From positions 1 through 11,079 of the forward strand of contig JAMYHX010000820.1 in NCBI GenBank assembly GCA_025529335.1: a DNA stretch of 11,079 nucleotides. Direction: 5' to 3'. The position numbers and the translations under genes are program-made. Origin of the DNA: Rhizopus sp. PT2906 (taxonomy: Eukaryota > Mucoromycota > Mucoromycetes > Mucorales > Rhizopodaceae). This document shows positions 1-8,657 of this stretch, piece by piece. Numbering within the stretch: the stretch's first letter is position 1; every line of letters begins with the position of its first letter. The notes under the pieces were generated by a model. It had not been told where the DNA came from and did no database searches. It worked only from the letters and a program-made list of their open reading frames with translations.

Positions 1-1304
1 TAAGTAATTTGTGTTCCTTGATGATTCGTTAAAATGAAAACACGTAAACATGTGAGCAATTTTTTGAGTCACTGTAATAAACAATTTCGTACACTTGTTG
101 AATAATTTTTGAGACAATTTATTAAAAAAATTTAGTACAGATACAGCTGGCCGCTTCCAACTCGCTACGCTTGTTTTTGCACGTCGTCGTGCTGCCGCAG
201 GCTTAAGGGCTTCGCCCTTCGTGATGAGTAAGGACAAATGCTAATACGACGCTTTATTTAAGTGAAAGGCTAAATTTGAATTTTTGTGCTCCCAATAACA
301 TACTTCGACTCCTCTCTACATGCCTATTCGCATTTATTGATACAATAGTGCTATATACTCTTTCCGGAAAGTAAATTCGCCTGTGATCGAAAATAAATAC
401 ACCCATGGTGAGAACAAGATTCATGTTGCATGAAATATAAATTCGTCGTCGCCAAGAATATTTTCGTAATATTAACAGGTGGGCTGTCTTGGAGTTGAAA
501 TTAACTTAATATTAGAAATAGCCCTCTTTAGTCTGTTTGTAAAAGTTTAAATTCTTTATTCGGTCTTTCCATGAAATCAGAAGAACATGTAGTCATATTT
601 GGCAATGCATATTCTTGTATGGTCACGAGGCAGATTGCTCCCATTTGATACGATTTCTTAATTGAGTCCTTTTTTTGCTTCTTTACAGCAGTTATCAAGT
701 ATCCCTCTGAGTGTTCAAAGATTCACCAATCAAAACTAGCCTGTCCTCATGGTCCTTGCTCTGACTCGCTTGTCCCGCCCTCTTTGCTCTCTGGCGTGTA
801 TATTTGGAACGTTCCCCCAATTGCCTCTTCTTGTGCTCTGGGTTCTCTCTGTCCTCCGTTCCTTTTTTTTTTTTTGTTTAAACTATCCTGGGTAGTTATC
901 ACTACTCTCCCCAGAATGCACCTTGGTGGTAAGTAAGACTAATATTAGGATATGTGCTCTAATACTAACATACTTTTTCTCTCTTTTTCTACATATACTC
1001 ATTATCTCTCTCTCTTTTGACATGATGTCGTTTTATTCAAACATATTTTTCTTTGTCGTCTTTTTACGCAAATAATTTTTTTATTTTATGACAACATTTT
1101 ATAAAATTAATGTCAATAATTAATAAAAATACAGTATAGATAGCTTCATACAACTAAAGTTTATTCATAATAGAGAGCATATGATTTAAAAGGGTTATTC
1201 GTAAAAGTTTATGTGTTGAAAAGAATAGCATAGTCATAAAGAACTTATAATTGTAGGCATAGGTTTGATAGATGGTCATATGATGTGTAGCAAAGATGGG
1301 CATA
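1..1304. other. Gene-free A/T-rich region left of the Helitron relic
   Basis: I find no convincing gene here on either strand. The stretch is A/T-rich with many stops. It holds a GC-rich cluster of palindromes at 179-219 (listed separately), a perfect 12-bp palindrome CTTTCCGGAAAG at 360-371, and a pyrimidine-rich plus strand from about 720 to 875 that ends in a run of 13 T at 863-875. A near-palindrome (AACTATCC, one-base loop, GGGTAGTT, one G-T pair) follows at 881-897. The only open frame of note in the pyrimidine-rich part is 48 codons, and its composition explains it. The part nearest 1304 is probably the 3' flank or 3' end of the Helitron relic; an AATAAA on the minus strand lies at 1160-1165, about 140 nt past the relic's stop. 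Confidence 0.6.
179..219. repeat. Cluster of three adjacent GC-rich palindromes
   Basis: Three short inverted repeats sit end to end in 41 bases. GCACG-TCGT-CGTGC at 179-192 has a 5-bp stem. CTGC-C-GCAG at 192-200 has a 4-bp arm. AAGGGC-TTC-GCCCTT at 205-219 has a 6-bp stem. They stand out because the surroundings are strongly A/T-rich. Such GC-rich hairpins are typical of transposon termini. CTAA followed by T occurs at 241-245, 21 nt after the last stem, which resembles the CTRR-T end of a Helitron in the plus orientation, but the spacing is longer than the usual 10-12 nt. The structure is seen; the role is inference. Confidence 0.6.
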
Positions 1305-2969
1305 TTAGTGAAGTAATAACTCTGGATAGACAACATTGTTGGTTGTATTTGAGTTTTCTGGCAGAAGGACTGAGATGCCAGAAAGAGAAGTGACTCTTGA
1401 TAGAGCGACATATAGCTGTCCATGCATAAATGATGGTCTTCTGAGGTTGACGCCTATGTTTTAATGATTGGCCTAGTGATTTGTTAATTGCCATAGCAAA
1501 GCATAATTTAACAGGAAATTGCTTTCTTGTTAAAGTGAATGGCAATTCGCCTTCTTGTGTTGACAGCGTAAACCGAGATATAAGTTCTAATGGGCTATCT
1601 GGCTTATTGGCCAGGCGAGCCTGAAGCATATAGCTGCCAATTCGCACGACAATTATGCGAATACCATTGCTGAAAGAGTTTTTTTGAAAAAAAAAAAAAA
1701 ATAGCAGGAAACTCATGCTCTCCTCTCAAGTGCAATCTGAATTCGTAGTAGGCGCGCTGAGGTAGGCGATTTCTTTGCCTTGTTGAAGTCGTTACTTCTT
1801 CATCCGTAGCAGTTGCGGTGATGGTACCAGTGGAGGAGGAGGAGGAGGAAAGGTGCATGTTCCAATGCTATCCGTAGGCTCCATGAGGAAATAAAAGGAC
1901 ATAATGGTTGGGCATGTATGCAGCATACGTTTGACTGATACGCTGAAAGTGCTGCTCAAATCCAGTGTTTTGACGAAGGCTGTTATTGCTTCTCAAGACA
2001 AGAACAATATTACGTAAACCTCTATCACTATATTCGATTGAGATAACAGCAGCAATCTCCTCCATTGTTGGAAAGTTGTGAGTACGTCTATCGCTTCCTT
2101 CAATTAAACGCATTCTCATTGATGAGCTGATGATGATGTATAGCGCACTGTCTTCTCTTTGGTCATTATCATCACTGACAGTGTTACTGCTCTCATGGCT
2201 GCTCAGTGCCTCATGTGCATGACGATATACACGCGCATTGAGCAAGCATAGCTGAAAGCTCCCTAATGATCTCGAGATTGAGGTTGCTATTTCGGGTACG
2301 TCTTCGTTCAGCGGCATAGGAAGGAACATAGATATACAGCTGGGCGTAGGAAGGCTCACTGCCCTCAACTGGAGTCAAGGGACCTTGACGGTGGCAAAGT
2401 GCGCCATGGATCTGAAAGGTGTTTAATCCACCTCTATTGTTGTTGTTGGCACGATCTTCAGCCGAAACAATATCGCAGCCTAAGGAAGCAAACGCAAAGG
2501 CAGCGTTATATTGGCGAAGGTTGTCCTTAAAGTGCCTTCCTTGAGTGTCTGTACTTGCAAGCAAGTCTTTCAAGTAATGAGGCAGGTCAGGCAAGAGCTG
2601 CAATTGGACTGATCCCCGCTTGCAGCATGATTCCCAGCTGGGACTTCTCAAAGATGATGTCTCTTGCCTTTCATCGATCCAGTGCAAGGCGTGACAGTGT
2701 GAGCATTCCTTGTCCATACGTCCAAGGCCCAAAGAACGAAGGTGAGGAAGCTGCGAGATATAGGCAGCGAGAACGTGCTCAGAAGGGTCTGTTCTGGGTC
2801 TGCCTCTAGGCCTGGTAGAGATTTCGTTTCCTTCATTTCGCTGAGTTCGACGTCTGCGACATGTGGCTGCAACTTGTTCTGTGCATGTTTGCCAGGTACG
2901 GTAAGTTGAGTCAACTGGTAAGGGTGCACGGTAGGATGAGCAGTTGGTAGTAAGTAATGGTATAATTGT
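1305..2969 (-). pseudogene. Helitron Rep/helicase gene relic, internally deleted and frameshifted
   Basis: This is the remnant of the single large protein of a Helitron rolling-circle transposon. Reading right to left, one frame is open from 2969 to about 2245. It holds an Arg-rich stretch, an AT-hook-like RPRGRPR (2793-2813), the Helitron signature LGRMDKECSHCHALHW with a later CC pair, RQYNAAFAFASLGCD, IHGALCHRQGPL and YAQLYIY. After a frameshift near 2245-2255 it continues with YRHAHEAL, MRMRLIEGSDRRTHNFPT and LLFPHGAYG. A TAG at 1868-1870 replaces the usual Trp codon, and the same frame resumes with HWNMHL and RAYYEFRLHLR. At a T15-C-A7 tract (minus strand, 1679-1701) it jumps to the C-terminal helicase: NGIRIIVVRIGSY, FPVKLCFAMAINKSLGQSLK (motif V region). 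A slip in the A-run at 1459-1462 shifts frame into HGQLYVALSRVTS (Pif1 motif VI) and TTNNVVYPELL, ending at a TAA at 1305-1307. The HUH nuclease motifs and helicase motifs I-IV are absent. Not functional. Confidence 0.88.
1679..1701 (-). repeat. Homopolymer tract (T15-C-A7 on minus) at the Helitron deletion junction
   Basis: On the plus strand this is seven T, one G and fifteen A. It lies exactly where the relic passes from its N-terminal part (ending in an EHEFPAI-like stretch) to the C-terminal helicase part (NGIRIIV), skipping the Rep nuclease core and most of the helicase. The reading frame also changes here. The tract is probably the scar or the seed of the internal deletion, enlarged by slippage. 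The tract is seen; the mechanism is inference. Confidence 0.7.
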
Positions 2970-3282
2970 TCATCTACTAATGTAAGATCAAGCGTTAGTG
3001 AAAAGGTTCTAGTGCAATGCTTTTAAGAAAGTGCTTGTTTTTGTATGTACCTAAAGGTTCTTATTGAAGGTGCAATATATATTATGAATATAAGAAAAAA
3101 AAGAGAGTAAAACGGGATCAAGGTACAACAGTGGCAATAAAGCATGTGTGTAGGTGCGTTGCGTGTTCAGTCCGTACAGGTGGTAAAAAAACAGTTCTTT
3201 TGTTTATTGTTCCGGCTTTTGTGCGGTAAAATGCTTGTGTTACTTGTATTTTTTTTTTCTAATTCCAGTACAAATAGTAACG

Positions 3283-3493
3283 TTGGCGAAACGGAGACCA
3301 AGGATGTGGTGGGTGCCCGCCCTTGGTACCGGTCCTGGTGGCCTTTTCCCAGCTCTAACTTGCTCTAAAATTCTTAGCAGCTTTTCAGGTATAAGGGACG
3401 TAGATTACAGAATTTTATTTTTTTTATATAATTATGACAATAAAAGCGCGGCCCGAAGGCCTATAACCACATCCTCAGTCTCCGTTTCACCAA
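3283..3493. repeat. Imperfect 28-bp inverted repeat, 155-nt spacer (MITE-like)
   Basis: Bases 3283-3310 (beginning TTGGCGAAACGG) match the reverse complement of 3466-3493 (beginning TTGGTGAAACGG) at 25 of 28 positions. All three differences are transitions. The spacer is 155 nt. Its edges are GC-rich, with a GGCC-CGAA-GGCC hairpin at 3450-3461, and its middle is A/T-rich. The overall size, about 211 bp, fits a miniature inverted-repeat element, or two unrelated copies of a short dispersed repeat in opposite orientation. I see no clear target-site duplication. No coding capacity is evident. Confidence 0.6.
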
Positions 3494-3856
3494 CTAGGCC
3501 ATTTCAAATGTAAACCACTGTACTCAGCAGATTTCCTAAAATATGCGGTTTTTTTTTTCTGGAAGTGTACGAAAACTTTCTGAAAAAGGTGTAATAGACT
3601 TCCAAAAAAAGAAAAATTAAAGTTCATGTGTAACTATGCAGGTACAGCCACTCCCAGATGTATTATCCTTTCCTTCAAAGAAGCTTAATGTATACTTTGG
3701 CCCTTACTGCGGAATCTATTTGTAAATATGGTTTAGATCATATCCTTTATTTTCATTTCAGCAACTGTATAATTTACTTGCTCCAATTAGAGTCAAACAA
3801 TCTATTAGTGATCAAATAAGTTTGAAAGATAAAAATGTTATAACATGCAAATGAAG

Positions 3857-3862
3857 TTTATT
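3857..3862 (-). terminator. Candidate polyadenylation signal for the polymerase gene
   Basis: AATAAA on the minus strand, about 212 nt beyond the polymerase stop codon. It is the first canonical hexamer after the stop. The A/T-rich context makes chance occurrence quite possible, so this is tentative. Confidence 0.35.
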
Positions 3863-4073
3863 TCGATCTCTTAAAGATGTTGATTTGTGTGTAAGGAAAG
3901 GTATCAATGACTTTACTTTGTTAATGCTGTTGTTGTTTCCAACCCTGAAAAGGAACAGTTAAGCAATAAAAATAGTTCTCAAAGGTATACGCAAAAAAAT
4001 ACAATAAAATAAAATGCATAATATACAGAATTAATTAGCAATAATAGTAGCAAGGACACAAGAGAAAAAAAAA

Positions 4074-7000
4074 CTAGCTTAAAAGAATCTTCATCAGGTC
4101 CTCGTTAGAAGCATCTGCTTGAATAACAGGTTGATTAGCATTGTTACTAGTCGGTCGGACATGTCCGTTATTCTGAGGTGATGGTCGGCTATTTTCTGGG
4201 TCATTACTGATATTTAACTCTTGAACTGCTCTTCTTAGCTCTGAATTGTTAAATGTAAACATGCCCGTGTTTCCACTGTAAATGACTGCTTCGTTATCCT
4301 CGCTAAAATCTGATTCATAATCAGTATCCTCGTCATCTTCATCCACAATTTCAACTATTGGCTCTTTATCATTATCATCTCTATTTTCCATCGCCTTTTT
4401 GGCAAGCATATGTTTAGCATGCTCCTCTTCAATTACAGTCTCAGGAATAGGCAATGATAGGGATGTATCTTGAGCTCTGTGCGTGTTCTTCTTGGCAATA
4501 TCACAAATGTAATCATAGATAACCCAAGGAAAACTGAGGAAGCCACCTTGTTCAGAGTAGTCTCTTTGTCTTTCTTCAGGATGATAAGTTACATAGTACC
4601 AAGCAGCTGCTTTTGCTTCTATACTAGCCCTCTTTGTCATATCAACTGTATTCTTGCTTTCCTCCAAAAACTCCTTTTCGAATTCCTTCCTCCACAAAGA
4701 TTTAAATGATTTGACTGCCTTCATAGTACTATTATGTTGTTCATAGCGTGTCTTGCTCTTGCCCTTCTTTAACCACTTGATGATATAACCAGAAACAATC
4801 TCTGCTTCCGTCTGGACTCCGCTTTGGTTCATGAGACCCAATAGGTCGCGATTATAGTCGCTACGAAGCTCGCGAGCCTCACCAATATAATATTCCATGC
4901 CAGGAACGTGTAGACGGGTATCATACACAGCTTCCTCAGTCAGCATTGACATGTAGTCTTTATAATCTGACTTGTCAATAGAACGATAAATATGACCAAG
5001 CACCTTTTTAGATTGATAAGATTCCTTGTCCTTCTTTTGCATAAAGTCTGGAAACATTCTCACAATCAAGTCTTCAGAAAGAATAGCAGGCTTGCCAGAT
5101 TTTGGGAAGTCTATGATAAATAACAATGATCAGTTTTCTCCCACATGATGAAGATTCATTTTCCCTCTTACCAACTGCCTCTGAATGAAGCTGAGCTAAT
5201 AAAATACATCGACCGTCCATAGCTCCTTTATCGCTCATATCAGCCGTGGCAAGGTGAGCATTAGCTATTTGTCCAAGGTTATCATTATTGATGTAGTTTA
5301 CAAAGAACCTTTGAATATCACGAATCGTCACATCCTCCACTAGCCTCGGTTTAGCTGCTGTATAGTCCATAGGTGGATAGTTCTTTCTGGGTGGAATAAG
5401 TATGGGATCCCAATAGACACTGTTGACATAGAGTAAGAGTCTGTTGATGCATTTAATAATCATGCACTTACGAGTAATCATCACCATCCAAGTCACCACC
5501 TGAGCACATACTTGGTATATCTCTATAGCCTTTAGAAGAAAATACAACAACGTTCACCAAGTGATGAAGATTAGGTCGATCAACCGCTTGCACTACACGA
5601 ATATCACCAGGATGGAAGCACGGATTTCTGAATACGACGCACTCCTTTGTAATGATTTGCCTAGTTGCTCCAGTGCTTGAAGAATCCCAGATTTGTACAA
5701 AAATTTCACCTTCTTCTAACGTATTTGTTTCATCCATGACGCCTAGTAAGAAAGCTCCCTGAGGCACCAATATCTTTGCCTTCTTCTTCAAATCCTTCAA
5801 AATGTTTACACGAAATAGGTTTAGCAGATTTTTAATGTAAGGATCCTGCCTCTCCAAGAAGCCTGCTTGAATGATAGATGCCATGGTTGGTGCAGTACCA
5901 GCCTCATCTGTATTACTAAGAAGCACACGGACAGCTTCTTCTGGTTTTCTGAGAATCTTATCAATATCATGAAGCATGTTATCCATGAGTTTCAAAAATA
6001 CTTCATCACGGACGCCCAAAGCAGACAACAAAGTAATCACTTGACGGTTTAAGTAGCCGTGAATATAGGTCGACGTACGGATGACTTCTAATGTCAAGTG
6101 TTCCGATTTGAATTTGATTTGACTAGGACGAAGCTGTACCTTGACTCTTCCATTTTCAAGACTCTTATCTACCGTCAAGACGCCCTTGGCCCCGCCTAAA
6201 CGGAATTGAAACGCGCTTGGAATATGCCTGAGATCCATTTGAGTTGCGACTTGTTCTGCCAAGGAGGGCGCAATTCGACCTACGCCATCCGAGAAGGTGT
6301 ACCCATTATAAACCACATCATCTATAAACTGCACCTCATCAGCTTCCAGACGACAGATCGGTCTAGTCGAAGAAAAGCATTGACCCATGCGCACAGCATG
6401 CTTAGCCACCACTTTTTCATGAGAAAAGACACCCATCCAATTTCGAATCATGTCTGGTGTAAGGTCCGGCGTGGACGCAAAGAACCAACAGCCATGTTCT
6501 CGTAATTGCGAGCTTGAGAACGCCAAAAACTCATATCTTCTGTCGCCGATTTGAATACCTCGTTTCAAGACATCATAGATACGGTTGTATATTGCTTCAT
6601 TTGTCATCTTTGTGCGAGCAGCGCCTACACGGTTAAAGCCTTCGTCCATGAACTGAACACGAATGAACCGATCTGCATAATCACGGTAATGTCGTACGAC
6701 ACGGTTAGTTGTTTCCAAGTTGGGAGGTTGAATGAAAAGAGTGCTAGGCGTAATAATGACTTTACGAAGCATCGCACAGTGGCTGGGTATCTTGCGCAGC
6801 TGACATACCTTCATGTCCAACTTTTCCCATATATTCCTAAAGGCTGTGAACGGATCCCATACTCTCTTTTTATTTAGGGCGACCAGTTCTAATATTCCAC
6901 GGACAATAGAAGGATCCAGGGCCTTGATCGTTGAATAAAAGTTACTGCCCATATTATATTCATCAATATAATGATATGAAATGACAGATTCCAGTAGATA

Positions 7001-7966
7001 AAGAACATCAAATTCAAAGTTATACTTTACACGATCAAGATACGTAAGAGGAGACGGAAGTTGAGAAGCCTCTGTCACCTTGATCGTAGGCTTCATCTTG
7101 TTTGGATCTCTAGGCACCAGATTGAAATCGGCAGCCTTTTCGAGCTCTCTTTCAAAGACCGTGATGTTTCTAGGCATAGGATTAAAGGTGATACGTAGTA
7201 CTGTCCAGACACCAATCTTGACAGTATCAGGCCGGGCCATGGGCAAGATAGGTTCCTTTAATCTTGGTTCCGGACCATTTGTCTTGGCTAACGGTATGGT
7301 TGTAATTCTTTCCCAATTTCCTCGTTGCTTTTTGAATGCTGTTTCATACACTGAATTTGGATCACGTTTCCAATAACGTGGCGGATAGCGAAGAGGTATC
7401 GTAAAGATGATTTTATTTTCTATCTTTTCTACAACCATGTCCTCTTGTACTTCCTTGAATTTATAGTTCAACTTGTAGTCAATGTTCTGATAGGTAAAGT
7501 ACACATCAATCGAGCGTCGTGGATAGAATACACGAAACCTGACATTGGTCTTTGTTGACCACTGCTCCACAAAGTGCCGTACACTGATAAAATTTCCCAG
7601 CGCAAACTTTTCTGCATTCAGATTTGAAGCTTCGTAGCTCTTGAAGATATTCTGTGAGGCATCCATTTTGGCAAATTCAGTGTAAACGACATGACCATCA
7701 ATCCTGTGTTGCTTTAAAAGTTCCTGCTTTTCTTTGTCTCGAGGGATTTGTCGAAATGTGATTGTAGCTGTTCCGTCCGGAGTGAGTCGATCGTCGTCAA
7801 GATTCAAACTTGCTTCTTCTACTGAAGCAAACCGAGCAAAATAGTTAAACACGGTATCAGCGATAGTTCGTTTACTGAGATTCTTGACGATCAAGTATTT
7901 ATAATCTCTGTTGTCCCTTTGTTGTTGTGATCGCTCATTGTTGCCATTATGTCCATCGCTGTACAT
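4074..7966 (-). CDS. RNA-dependent RNA polymerase of the RNAi pathway (three exons)
   Basis: Cellular RNA-dependent RNA polymerase (eukaryotic RdRP family, PF05183), which converts single-stranded RNA to the double-stranded RNA that Dicer and Argonaute use in silencing. Exons are 7966-5472, 5419-5172 and 5110-4074. The introns (5471-5420, 52 bp, GTAAGT...CAG; 5171-5111, 61 bp, GTAAGA...TAG) remove in-frame stops and join DDYS-VYWDP and SEAV-DFPKSGKPA, both family signatures. The product has 1259 residues, a usual length. Residues 22-100 look like an RRM-type fold (LIVKNL, GTATITF). Family motifs follow: SDGVGR at 559-564, GGAKG at 591-595, LNRQ at 639-642, LVPQGAFLLGVMDE at 733-746, NPCFHPGD at 781-788, and CSGGDLDGD at 821-829, the Mg-binding aspartates. 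DLDGD is the form seen in the RDR-alpha group. A helical C-terminal region contains WYYVTYHP (1085-1092) and FLSFPWVIYD (1105-1114), and an acidic stretch lies at about 1158-1189. The start is the first Met after an in-frame TGA (7988-7990) and has A at -3. Mucorales carry several paralogues; which one this is cannot be told. Confidence 0.96.
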
Positions 7967-8020
7967 GTTGACAAAGGAATAAAAAACTCAAATTTCATTT
8001 CATAATTTATGCTAAACTCC

Positions 8021-8025
8021 TTATA
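8021..8025 (-). promoter_or_regulatory. Candidate TATA box of the polymerase gene
   Basis: ATATAAGG on the minus strand about 55 nt upstream of the polymerase start codon. This places a transcription start some 25-30 nt before the ATG. The same ATATAAG form precedes the neighbouring small-peptide gene, which supports both. Prediction only. Confidence 0.45.
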
Positions 8026-8134
8026 TCTGTGATTTAAAAAAATGACAAGGTCAAGCTGATAGATTACTTTGAAGGTTTACGCCTACATATTTGGGGGAAA
8101 TGATTAAATATGATATACAAAAAGGGAATTGCTC

Positions 8135-8140
8135 TTTATT
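8135..8140 (-). terminator. Polyadenylation signal of the Cys-rich peptide gene
   Basis: AATAAA on the minus strand 82 nt after the stop codon of the small secreted peptide gene. It separates that gene from the polymerase promoter and leaves about 170 bp for it. Confidence 0.55.
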
Positions 8141-8221
8141 ATGAAGCAAACAAGATCATGTAACTAACTGATTTGTTTAGCATAAAACAAAAGAGTGAGA
8201 GAGAAAAGCATATCAAGTGGT

Positions 8222-8416
8222 TTATACAAACAGTCTGTGAGATGTAGTACAACAAGTCCAGCATATACTCTGTTTCTTTGAAAAAAAGGCTGTAGGACAA
8301 TGATGTTCAGTTCGATGGCAAGCTGGGAGACACATCTCTTTAACAGGCTCCGTTGATGCAGCATCCACAGCAGATAGCATAGCGAATCCAATAAGAATAA
8401 AAGGTAACAACTTCAT
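8222..8416 (-). CDS. Small secreted cysteine-rich peptide
   Basis: A 64-residue protein with a textbook signal peptide. MKLLPFILIGFAMLSAVDAA is a basic start plus a hydrophobic core, with cleavage expected after Ala19 or Ala20. The mature part of about 44 residues has six cysteines at 29, 33, 40, 52, 55 and 56, spaced C-x3-C-x6-C-x11-C-x2-CC. This implies three disulfides and an extracellular role. It could be an antimicrobial or signalling peptide or a secreted effector-like protein, but I do not recognise it firmly and assign no function. An ATATAAG box lies about 40 nt upstream, the start has AAC before ATG, and an AATAAA follows 82 nt after the stop. Together these make a complete, compact, intronless gene. 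It sits head-to-tail 255 bp upstream of the polymerase start. The overlapping frame at 8164-8391 is a shadow. Confidence 0.8.
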   Translation of the reverse strand: MKLLPFILIGFAMLSAVDAASTEPVKEMCLPACHRTEHHCPTAFFSKKQSICWTCCTTSHRLFV

Positions 8417-8452
8417 GTTTTGGTTATGAGAAAGGATTGGTAATGTAAGCTC

Positions 8453-8457
8453 TTATA
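8453..8457 (-). promoter_or_regulatory. TATA box of the Cys-rich peptide gene
   Basis: AAATATAAGAG on the minus strand, its TATAA core 37-41 nt upstream of the peptide's ATG. This predicts a very short leader of about 10 nt. Position and sequence fit a strong fungal core promoter. Confidence 0.55.
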
Positions 8458-8549
8458 TTTCGTTGTTCGAGATCACTTAAAAATAGTGAAAAATATTTAA
8501 GCTTCGTCACATTTCAAAGAGCCAAAAGATCCTTTAGGTCAAATCAAAA

Positions 8550-8557
8550 TATATAAG
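8550..8557 (+). promoter_or_regulatory. Plus-strand TATATAAG box without a clear gene
   Basis: TATATAAG on the plus strand is followed by a C/T-rich leader-like stretch and then an ATG at 8598. The frame from that ATG is only 17 codons (to 8651). The arrangement resembles a core promoter diverging from the Cys-rich peptide gene, but I find no convincing coding sequence behind it. It may be a dead gene, a first exon I cannot extend, or chance. Confidence 0.3.
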
Positions 8558-8657
8558 GTACATTCATCTGTGCTCTCATTTTCTCACACATTTCAGAATG
8601 TTAAAGGATTTGCACGGTAGTATGCGCTGTGAAAAGGCTATTAAGTGGTGATGTAAT

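Larger units (their letters stand above)
2970..4073. other. Gene-free region between the Helitron relic and the polymerase gene
   Basis: No gene is supported here. The left part is probably the 5' flank of the Helitron relic, but I could not place a TC terminus or target-site boundary. A more GC-rich patch at about 3280-3500 holds the inverted repeat listed separately. The rest (3520-4073) is A/T-rich and contains the likely 3' untranslated region of the polymerase gene. The short open frames within 3144-3513 overlap each other and resemble nothing I recognise. Confidence 0.55.

Noticed and set aside
749..895. 48-codon plus-strand frame, Leu/Pro/Phe-rich
   Set aside because: It lies in a pyrimidine-rich stretch and ends in a T13 run; the composition alone gives such a frame, and no family motif is visible.
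911..928. Possible 3' end of the Helitron relic: on minus, a CACC-AA-GGTG hairpin followed by CTGG
   Set aside because: The stem is only 4 bp and the base after CTGG is G, not the T required by Helitron insertion between A and T.
1154..1423. 89-codon minus-strand frame
   Set aside because: It is a shadow of the Helitron C-terminal helicase frame, which reads HGQLYVALSRV over the same bases; the rest is A/T-rich 3' flank.
2648..2929. 93-codon minus-strand frame and an 84-codon plus-strand frame over the Helitron N-terminus
   Set aside because: The competing minus frame runs straight into LGRMDKECSHCHALHW and carries the RPRGRPR motif, so these are shadow frames.
3282..3320. tRNA-like or SINE-like reading of the inverted-repeat arms (TAGTTGGT resembling part of a D arm)
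   Set aside because: No proper B box (GGTTCGANTCC) and no acceptor-stem pairing could be found.
3144..3513. Two overlapping plus-strand frames of 74 and 92 codons
   Set aside because: They overlap in different frames, span the inverted repeat and a T-run, and resemble no protein I know.
5867..7376. Several 61-108 codon plus-strand frames antisense to the polymerase
   Set aside because: They lie wholly inside the polymerase coding sequence and show no motifs; they are antisense shadows.
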